Assembly: GCA_015232485.1 (NCBI GenBank)
Contig: JADFZP010000222.1
Location: 1-5,956 of the forward strand
Origin: Alphaproteobacteria bacterium
Lineage (GTDB): Bacteria; Pseudomonadota; Alphaproteobacteria; Rhodospirillales; Magnetospirillaceae
DNA length: 5,956 nt
Reading direction: 5' to 3'
In this document: one piece after another, positions 1-4,251 of the stretch
Layout: each line of letters starts with the position of its first letter
How positions within the stretch are numbered: position 1 is the first letter of the stretch
Notes under the pieces: generated by a model
The model's database searches: none
The model's input: the letters and a program-made list of their open reading frames with translations, nothing else
What the model was told of the DNA's origin: nothing
Program-made: the position numbers and the translations under genes

Positions 1-51
1 GCCGCCGCAATGGCGGCTTCGACGATCGGTCGTTCCGACCGCCCGCCGGTA
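1..51. other. Two short inverted repeats past the membrane-protein gene
   Basis: This stretch follows the stop codon of the minus-strand membrane-protein gene. It holds two small perfect inverted repeats: a 6-bp stem (GCCGCC/GGCGGC, arms 1-6 and 12-17, 5-nt loop) and a second 6-bp stem (CGGTCG/CGACCG, arms 27-32 and 36-41, 3-nt loop). Neither is followed by a T-run on the minus strand within the window, so neither is a textbook intrinsic terminator. They could help stop transcription or be chance pairings in GC-rich DNA. The left edge of the window cuts the region, so no gene call is possible here. Confidence 0.35.
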
Positions 52-354
52 TCAGGCCGCCCGATTGAACAGGCGGCGCGAGCGGGGGCGTTGGCGGCAA
101 AGATAGGCGATGATGGCGCCCAGTGGGCCGAGCACGGCCCAGGCCGGCATTTGCATGACCACGGTGCTGAGCACGGCCAGCGAGTGGCTGCCGATGGCGT
201 TGGGATGGGGCACGTGGCCGGCCAGGATGGTCAGGATGTCGGCGGTGGCCAGTCCGGGGTATTCGCCGGGGCCAAGCGCCAGCACGGCATCGCCCGATGC
301 CAGGAGCATGGCCAGGGCCACCAGGACCCAGCCGCAGGCGCGACCGAGAAACAT
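52..354 (-). CDS. Small membrane protein of unknown function (100 aa)
   Basis: I do not recognise a named family. The protein has a hydrophobic N-terminal segment at about residues 8-26 that could be a signal peptide or a membrane anchor. A short polar stretch follows (about 27-57, with GPGEYPGLATADI), then a second hydrophobic segment (about 58-85) containing PAWAVLGPLGA, and a basic tail (RQRPRSRR). The basic tail suggests a cytoplasmic C terminus if the second segment spans the membrane. The pattern of a PAW-x-VLG hydrophobic helix ending in an arginine-rich tail resembles small uncharacterised alphaproteobacterial membrane proteins, from memory only. I chose the ATG at 354 because GGGGGAG lies 8 nt upstream of it; the in-frame ATG at 375 and longer starts have no such site. 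It lies 73 bp downstream of the cupin gene on the same strand and may be co-transcribed with it. Confidence 0.72.
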   Translation of the reverse strand: MFLGRACGWVLVALAMLLASGDAVLALGPGEYPGLATADILTILAGHVPHPNAIGSHSLAVLSTVVMQMPAWAVLGPLGAIIAYLCRQRPRSRRLFNRAA

Positions 355-427
355 GAAAGAAACTCCCCCGTTCATCGCTGCTCGGGTTGCCGACAAAGAC
401 TGGTAATGCCCCTAAACTTTGGCGGTT
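355..427 (-). other. Gap between cupin and membrane-protein genes
   Basis: This 73-bp gap holds the Shine-Dalgarno sequence GGGGGAG (369-363, minus strand) for the downstream membrane-protein gene. I see no hairpin with a T-run and no convincing promoter, so read-through from the cupin gene is possible. Confidence 0.4.
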
Positions 428-778
428 TCAAGCGGAATCTTCAACGCTTCGCATGTGCAGCGCCAACCAAATGGTCGCCACGCCCGAAGCCGTCCATTCG
501 ACGCGATGGCGCCGACCGGCCGGCAGCAGCAGCCAGTCGCCGGGCCGCAACGCGCGAGGCTCCGTCTCGCCCTCGATCAGCAGGCCGGCGCCGCCGGCCA
601 GCAGCGCGACCCATTCGTCGTCGGGTTGGTCGTACCACTCGCCCGGCGGCGTCGCCTGCCCGTGCGAGACGATGCGCAGCAGGCGCGTTCCGCCGCCCTG
701 GCGCAGGGTCTCGAAGACTTCCTCGGGACCCGGCGCGGGGAGATCGGCGAACAGGTTGCCGTGGGTGGTGGGGATCAG
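428..778 (-). CDS. Small cupin-domain protein, probable CTG start
   Basis: This is a single-domain cupin of about 116 residues. The N-terminal part (GNLFADLP...EEVFETL, residues 7-25) and the core HGQATPPGEWYDQPDDEWVALLAG (39-62) match a widespread family of small stand-alone cupins of unknown substrate. Cupin motif 2 is clear: GDWLLLPAGRRHRVEW (80-95), with Pro86, Gly88 and His91. Motif 1 lacks the usual HxH pair; Tyr49, Asp50, Asp54 and Glu55 occupy that region, so metal binding is uncertain. No ATG, GTG or TTG occurs in frame between the end of htpG and the conserved start of the domain. The best start is CTG at 778-776, which overlaps the htpG stop as CTGA, with AAAGGG 9 nt upstream. Translational coupling to htpG is therefore likely. 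The reading frame and family are secure; the exact start is inferred. Confidence 0.82.
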   Translation of the reverse strand: MIPTTHGNLFADLPAPGPEEVFETLRQGGGTRLLRIVSHGQATPPGEWYDQPDDEWVALLAGGAGLLIEGETEPRALRPGDWLLLPAGRRHRVEWTASGVATIWLALHMRSVEDSA

Positions 779-2637
779 GCGGGCAGGCCCTTTCGCATCA
801 CCGAGGCCAGACGGCGGGCGAAGGCGGCCGGGTCGGCGGGGGGTTCGCCCTCGACGATGCGCGCCTGATCGAGCAGCAGATGGGCGCTGTCGGCCAGCAG
901 GTCGGCGGCGCCGTCCTCGCCGGCCCGCGCGGCCATGCCACGGATCAGGGCGTGGTGCGGGTTGATCTCCAGGATGCGGCGGGGCTTCAGCCCCGAGGCG
1001 CCCTGGCGGTGCTGGCGCATCAGCCGTTCGAGATGGATGCTCATGTCGCCTTCCTCGGCGACCAGACAGACCGGGCTTTCGGTCAGGCGCACCGAGGCGC
1101 GCACGTCCTTGACCTCGTCGCCCAGCGCGATCTTCAGCGCGGCGACCAGATTGGCGATCTCGTCGGCCGGCGCGGCCTCGGGCTTTTCCTCGCCCTCCTT
1201 GGGTTGGACGGCGACCTTGTCGAGGTCGGCCGAGCCCTCGGCGACGTTGCGGAACGGCTTGCCCTGGTAATCGCCGACGGCGCGCACCCAGAACTCGTCG
1301 ATCGGATCGGTGAGCAGCAACACCTCGATGCCGCGCGCCAGATAGCCTTCGAGCTGGGGCGACTTCTTCAGCGCCTCGGCGTCGTCGCCGGTGATGGTCG
1401 GCAGGCCCTCCTGGCCCTCTTTCATGCGCCCGACGATCTCGGCCAGCGAGACCGGCTGGTCGGAGACGGTGGTGCGGAAGCGGCACAGTTCCAGAATGTC
1501 GGCGCGGCGTTCGAAATCCTCGTAAAGCCCTTCCTTGAACACGTCGCCGAAGGTCTTCCAGAAGGTCTGGTAGTCGTCGGGCGCGTCTTCGGCTTTGCGC
1601 TTCAGTTCGGACAGCACGCGCTTGACCAGACCGGTGCGAATTTTCGCCAGCAGCGGATTGTGCTGCAACATCTCGCGGCTGATGTTGAGCGGCAGATCGG
1701 CCGAATCGACCACGCCGCGCAGGAAGCGCAGCCAGGGCGGCAGCAGTTCCGAGCAGTCGTCGGTGATGAACACCCGCTTGACGTACAGCTTGACGTGCTG
1801 CTTGCGGTCGGGATTGAAGATGTCGAAGGGCTTCTGGCCGGGCACGAACAACAGCCCGGTGTATTCGATGGCGCCCTCGGCCTTGTAATGCAGGGTCATC
1901 CACGGATCGTCGAAGGCGTGGGCGACGTGGTGGTAGAATTCCTTGTACTGCTCGGGCGTGATCTCGGACTTCGAGCGGGTCCACAGGGCCGAGGCGGCGT
2001 TCAGCGCCTCGTCGCCCAGCATCACCGGGATGGCGATGTGGTCGGAGTAGGTCTTGACGATGTTGCGCAGGCGATCGGGTTCCAGGAACTCGTCCTCGCC
2101 GTCGCGCAGGCGCAGGGTGATGCGGGCGCCGCGCGGCGCTTCGGCGTCTTCCGACACCACGAACTCGCCCTTGCCGTCCGAGACCCAGCGCCAGCCGACC
2201 GCCTCGCCCGCCTTGCGGGTCGACACCTCGACATGGTCGGCGACCATGAAGGCGGAGTAGAAGCCCACGCCGAACTGGCCGATCAGGCTGACGTCCTTCT
2301 TGGCGTCGCCGGTCAGGCGGCTGACGAAATCGGCGGTGCCCGAACGGGCGATGGTGCCCAGGTTCTCGACCAGATCGCCGCGGTTCATGCCGATGCCGTT
2401 GTCGGACACCGTGATGGTGCGGGCCTCCTTGTCGGGCGTGACCGTGATGCGGAACTCGCCGTCGCCATCCAGCAGATCGGACTGGGTCAACGCGGCGTAG
2501 CGCAGCCGGTCGCAGGCGTCCGAGGCGTTCGAGATCAACTCGCGGAGAAAGATCTCCTTGTTCGAGTAGAGCGAGTGGACGACGATTTCCAGCAGTTTGC
2601 TGACTTCAGCCTGAAAGCTGAGCTTCTCCTCGGACAT
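775..2637 (-). CDS. htpG: Molecular chaperone HtpG (bacterial Hsp90)
   Basis: HtpG is the cytosolic Hsp90-family ATPase that remodels and stabilises client proteins, acting as a homodimer. At 620 residues it is close to the 624 of the E. coli protein, so it is full length. The N-terminal GHKL ATPase domain (about 1-215) shows all expected motifs: catalytic Glu33 and Asn37 in RELISNASDA, Asp79 in SDNGIGM (78-84), and the lid/nucleotide motif GQFGVGF (120-126). The middle domain (about 225-490) contains LPLNISREMLQ with Arg321, the counterpart of the ATP-sensing arginine. The C-terminal dimerisation domain follows, without an MEEVD tail, as expected in bacteria. The start ATG at 2637 is supported by the family N terminus (MSEEKLSFQAEV) and by GGGGTGA 6 nt upstream. 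The gene heads a possible operon with the overlapping cupin gene, behind a sigma32-like promoter. Confidence 0.98.
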   Translation of the reverse strand: MSEEKLSFQAEVSKLLEIVVHSLYSNKEIFLRELISNASDACDRLRYAALTQSDLLDGDGEFRITVTPDKEARTITVSDNGIGMNRGDLVENLGTIARSGTADFVSRLTGDAKKDVSLIGQFGVGFYSAFMVADHVEVSTRKAGEAVGWRWVSDGKGEFVVSEDAEAPRGARITLRLRDGEDEFLEPDRLRNIVKTYSDHIAIPVMLGDEALNAASALWTRSKSEITPEQYKEFYHHVAHAFDDPWMTLHYKAEGAIEYTGLLFVPGQKPFDIFNPDRKQHVKLYVKRVFITDDCSELLPPWLRFLRGVVDSADLPLNISREMLQHNPLLAKIRTGLVKRVLSELKRKAEDAPDDYQTFWKTFGDVFKEGLYEDFERRADILELCRFRTTVSDQPVSLAEIVGRMKEGQEGLPTITGDDAEALKKSPQLEGYLARGIEVLLLTDPIDEFWVRAVGDYQGKPFRNVAEGSADLDKVAVQPKEGEEKPEAAPADEIANLVAALKIALGDEVKDVRASVRLTESPVCLVAEEGDMSIHLERLMRQHRQGASGLKPRRILEINPHHALIRGMAARAGEDGAADLLADSAHLLLDQARIVEGEPPADPAAFARRLASVMRKGLPA

Positions 2638-2640
2638 GCT

Positions 2641-2667
2641 TCTTCACCCCGTCGAATGGCTTGAAAA
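2641..2667 (-). promoter_or_regulatory. Possible fourU-like RNA thermometer over the htpG SD
   Basis: In the htpG leader, UUUUCA (2667-2662 on the minus strand) can pair with UGAAGA (2646-2641), giving six pairs with one G-U wobble. After a 2x2 internal mismatch (AG against GG), CC (2659-2658 region) can pair with GG of the Shine-Dalgarno stretch GGGGUGA (2650-2644). The hairpin would cover the ribosome binding site with a weak, U-rich helix, the layout of fourU thermometers. This is manual pairing only, with no energy calculation, and short helices of this strength arise by chance. Confidence 0.25.
2644..2650 (-). promoter_or_regulatory. htpG Shine-Dalgarno sequence
   Basis: GGGGTGA read on the minus strand matches most of the GGAGGTGA anti-SD complement and lies 6 nt before the ATG at 2637. 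It fixes the htpG start and is one arm of the possible leader hairpin. Confidence 0.75.
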
Positions 2668-2688
2668 CCCCCACCGGGAGTAGGGTGC

Positions 2689-2702
2689 GCCTCATATGAG
2701 GC
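2689..2702. repeat. 14-bp perfect palindrome GCCTCATATGAGGC
   Basis: This is a perfect 14-bp palindrome with no central gap, in the divergent regulatory region and coinciding with the proposed -10 element of the htpG promoter. It could be an operator for a dimeric regulator acting on htpG, or the overlap with a -10-like hexamer could be incidental. No regulator gene is nearby to suggest a partner. Confidence 0.45.
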
Positions 2703-2722
2703 AAAGCATGCCCAGGCGCAAG
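2694..2722 (-). promoter_or_regulatory. Sigma32 (RpoH)-like heat-shock promoter for htpG
   Basis: On the minus strand, CTTG (2722-2719) is followed after 18 nt by CTCATAT (2700-2694). The alphaproteobacterial RpoH consensus is roughly CTTG, 17-18 nt, then CYTATNT; the -10 here matches six of seven positions (C for T at the third). Transcription would start near 2687, leaving a leader of about 50 nt before htpG. htpG is a known heat-shock regulon member in many bacteria, which supports the assignment. A short inverted repeat (CAGGC/GCCTG, 2713-2717 and 2724-2728) brackets the CTTG. Confidence 0.55.
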
Positions 2723-2733
2723 TGCCTGCGCGC

Positions 2734-2758
2734 GGAACGGGAACACCATCCGGACGTT
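2734..2758 (+). promoter_or_regulatory. EcfG-type general stress promoter for hpf
   Basis: GGAAC (2734-2738) is followed after exactly 16 nt by CGTT (2755-2758). This is an exact match to the GGAAC-N16/17-CGTT consensus of the ECF sigma factor EcfG (SigT in Caulobacter), which drives the alphaproteobacterial general stress response under PhyR/NepR control. It points toward the ribosome-associated protein gene and would start transcription near 2765, giving a leader of about 75 nt. A second GGAAC at 2740-2744 is too close (10 nt) to pair with the CGTT. A ribosome-hibernation factor is a sensible target for this regulon. Confidence 0.68.
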
Positions 2759-2785
2759 GCCTAGCTCCTTCCGAATGGGTAAGTT
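2757..2785 (+). promoter_or_regulatory. Weak sigma70-like promoter candidate for hpf
   Basis: TTGCCT (2757-2762) and TAAGTT (2780-2785) are separated by 17 nt and lie upstream of the ribosome-associated protein gene. The -35 matches TTGACA at four of six positions, but the -10 matches TATAAT at only three. It could supply basal expression beside the stress promoter, but support is weak. Confidence 0.25.
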
Positions 2786-2828
2786 AGCCGGCCCGGCCTG
2801 CGACAGGGGCGGCAACAAGACAGGCACC

Positions 2829-2840
2829 ATGGAGAACTAA
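2829..2840 (+). other. Three-codon minicistron abutting the hpf start
   Basis: ATG GAG AAC TAA occupies the twelve bases directly before the hpf ATG, so its stop codon touches the hpf start (TAAATG). Its own GGAGA (2831-2835) serves as the hpf Shine-Dalgarno sequence, 5 nt before the hpf ATG. AGG at 2822-2824 is a poor site for the minicistron itself. A translated leader peptide is possible but unproven; the arrangement is more simply a chance ATG formed by the ribosome binding site. Confidence 0.25.
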
Positions 2841-3203
2841 ATGCAGATTCCCGTGCAGATCACCTTCCACGGCGTGGACCATTCCGACGCGGTGGAGACT
2901 CGGGTCCGCGAGAAGGTGGCCAAGCTGGAACAGCTCTTCGACCGCATCACGAGCTGCCGGGTGGTGATCGAGACGCATCACAAGAACACCAGCAACCTGC
3001 ATCGCAAGGGCGTGCCGTTCCACATCCGCATCGACCTCACCTTGCCCGGCCAAGAGCTGGTGGTGAAGCGCGATCCGAAGGACAGCCACGATCACGAAGA
3101 CATCTACGTCTGCCTGCGCGACGCCTTCGGCGCCATGGAGCGCCAGTTGAAGGAATACGTCGACCGCATCCACGGCGACGTCAAGGCGCGGGTCGCGCAG
3201 TAA
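2841..3203 (+). CDS. Short HPF/RaiA-family ribosome-associated protein
   Basis: The 120-residue protein has the RaiA/HPF fold: a first strand in MQIPVQITFHGVDHS (1-15), a helix from about 16 to 35 (AVETRVREKVAKLEQLFDRI), two further strands (RVVIETHHK and HIRIDLTLPGQELVVKRDP) and a C-terminal helix (DAFGAMERQLKEYVDRIHGDVKARVAQ). Such proteins bind the 30S decoding centre and silence ribosomes in stress or stationary phase. It is longer than short HPF (about 95 aa) but lacks the dimerisation domain of long HPF (about 190 aa). Its sequence is closer to alphaproteobacterial RaiA-domain proteins that, as I recall, often continue into a cold-shock-like domain; here translation stops at that junction. 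Start ATG 2841 has GGAGA 5 nt upstream. It is divergent from htpG and preceded by an EcfG-type promoter. The subfamily, and so a gene symbol, is left open. Confidence 0.9.
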   Translation: MQIPVQITFHGVDHSDAVETRVREKVAKLEQLFDRITSCRVVIETHHKNTSNLHRKGVPFHIRIDLTLPGQELVVKRDPKDSHDHEDIYVCLRDAFGAMERQLKEYVDRIHGDVKARVAQ

Positions 3204-3211
3204 GTCATCTT

Positions 3212-3240
3212 TGGGAGGGCGTCGGTCAGACGCTCTCCCA
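3212..3240. terminator. Hairpin between convergent genes, no T-run
   Basis: A 12-bp inverted repeat (arms 3212-3223 and 3229-3240, loop GGTCA, one G-T pair at 3218/3234) begins 8 nt after the stop codon of the ribosome-associated protein gene. It also contains the last codons and the stop (3228-3226) of the opposing methyltransferase gene. The strength and position suit a shared transcription end. No T-run follows on either strand, so it may act as a 3'-end stabiliser or with Rho instead of as an intrinsic terminator. Confidence 0.5.
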
Positions 3241-4203
3241 CGGGCCGATGCCGGGCGGATGCCCGGCAAGCGCGCCGCCCACCCAATAACGGGGTGGCTC
3301 GAAGTGCTCCAGGGCGGTGAAGGGGGCGTGGAAACGCCCGACGGCCAAATCCTCGCGCACGAAAAAGGCGTTGACGCCGGCCAGGCAGCAGCCGACCAGC
3401 GCATAGCCCTTGCGCCTGCCCAACGTCTCCAAGGCCGCCAGACTGGCCCCGCCATAACACGACCCGTCCCACAGGCGGGTGTCGTCATAGGCGCTGGTCA
3501 CGCAAAGCGGCGGCAGCAGGGTGGCGTTGTATTCGATCACCACGACGCGCGGGCGCACGCCGACGATCGCCTGCCACAGCCACCAGTCGTTGCCGTCGAC
3601 GTCGATCGACAACAGGTCGATCTCGCCGGCCAGCCCCGATTCGGCGATCAAGCCGTCGATCGTGGCGCGCGTCACCCGCGCTTGGCGCAGACGCAGCCGG
3701 CCGCTTGAAATCCAGGGATAGAAGGCGATGCGGATGAAGTTGGTCTCGTCGTCGCCCATCTCCATCCACAAGCCGGACCAGCCTTCCAGCACCAGCTTGA
3801 GCGTGTTGCATTCGCGCCCGTCGCTCACCCCGAATTCGACGAAGGTGCGCGGGCCGGGGCCGATGCGGCGGAAGATTTCGGCGATGATGCCGTCCTCGTC
3901 GTTTTGCGAGAACGCCTTGGCGCCGTGGCGGGTCAGCCGCAACGGCTGGGCGTAACGCGGCTGGGCGAGCAGATCGGCGATGGCGCGCTGGCCCTCGATC
4001 TGCGCCAGCCGGGTCTGCATCAGGGTCTGGCGGCGGCTGTGCAGGCCGGCCAGACGGGTCGTCGCCAACGACATCAGCGTGGCCGCCGGGTCGTTCTCGG
4101 GATCTTCGGTCAACAGGGCCGAGGCGATCGACTCCGCCTCGTCAAAGCGCCCCGACGCCAGCATCGCCGCCGCCGTGGCCAACAGGTCCTGGGGGTCGTT
4201 CAT
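3226..4203 (-). CDS. FkbM-like SAM-dependent methyltransferase with TPR-like N terminus
   Basis: This 325-residue protein joins a short helical N terminus to a methyltransferase-like domain. Residues 1-50 (LLATAAAMLASGRFDEAESIASALLTEDP...) read like one TPR hairpin and its continuation. The catalytic part begins near 98 with FSQNDEDGIIAEIFRRIG. It shows a SAM-binding motif I, FVEFGVSDGREC (121-132), an acidic motif IDLLSIDVDGNDWW (195-208), a strand VVVIEYNA (220-227) and a distal LVGCCLAGVNAFFVR (269-283). This is the widespread FkbM-related family often found in or near glycan and surface-polymer genes. The substrate cannot be told from sequence. I chose ATG 4203 because GGGAG lies 5 nt upstream; a TTG at 4221 would add six residues. 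No signal peptide or membrane segment is visible, so it is probably cytoplasmic. It is convergent with the hpf-like gene and divergent from the helicase. Confidence 0.82.
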   Translation of the reverse strand: MNDPQDLLATAAAMLASGRFDEAESIASALLTEDPENDPAATLMSLATTRLAGLHSRRQTLMQTRLAQIEGQRAIADLLAQPRYAQPLRLTRHGAKAFSQNDEDGIIAEIFRRIGPGPRTFVEFGVSDGRECNTLKLVLEGWSGLWMEMGDDETNFIRIAFYPWISSGRLRLRQARVTRATIDGLIAESGLAGEIDLLSIDVDGNDWWLWQAIVGVRPRVVVIEYNATLLPPLCVTSAYDDTRLWDGSCYGGASLAALETLGRRKGYALVGCCLAGVNAFFVREDLAVGRFHAPFTALEHFEPPRYWVGGALAGHPPGIGPWESV

Positions 4204-4251
4204 GGCCGCTCCCGCTTGCAATCGGCCTCATCTGACCCGATCCTATGCCAC
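4204..4251. promoter_or_regulatory. 48-bp divergent start region, methyltransferase/helicase
   Basis: Both flanking genes must start from this 48-bp gap or from promoters inside each other's coding sequence. It contains GGGAG (minus strand, near 4213-4209) as the ribosome binding site for the methyltransferase. On the plus strand I find no good Shine-Dalgarno before the helicase ATG and no well-spaced -35/-10 pair. A leaderless or very short-leader helicase mRNA is possible. Confidence 0.35.

Noticed and set aside
428..1984. A 518-codon minus-strand frame whose end encodes the cupin
   Set aside because: Only the last 116 or so codons look like protein; the rest is an arginine-rich out-of-frame reading of htpG. 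The ATG at 1984 is not the cupin start.
10..2664. An 884-codon open frame on the plus strand, opposite htpG and the cupin and membrane-protein genes
   Set aside because: It covers three well-supported minus-strand genes and its product is a Gly/Ala/Asp/Gln/Arg-rich composition with no recognisable domain. Long antisense frames are expected when GC-rich third positions suppress stop codons.
2740..2758. Second GGAAC (2740-2744) as an alternative EcfG -35
   Set aside because: It leaves only 10 nt before CGTT, far from the 16-17 nt required.
2734..2840. Sigma54 promoter upstream of the hpf-like gene
   Set aside because: I looked for TGGCAC-N5-TTGC because hpf genes are often linked to rpoN; no site with the GG and GC pair at correct spacing is present.
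2784..3488. Minus-strand open frame opposite the ribosome-associated protein gene
   Set aside because: The plus strand here encodes a clear RaiA/HPF protein with its own ribosome binding site, and the minus-strand product has no family resemblance.
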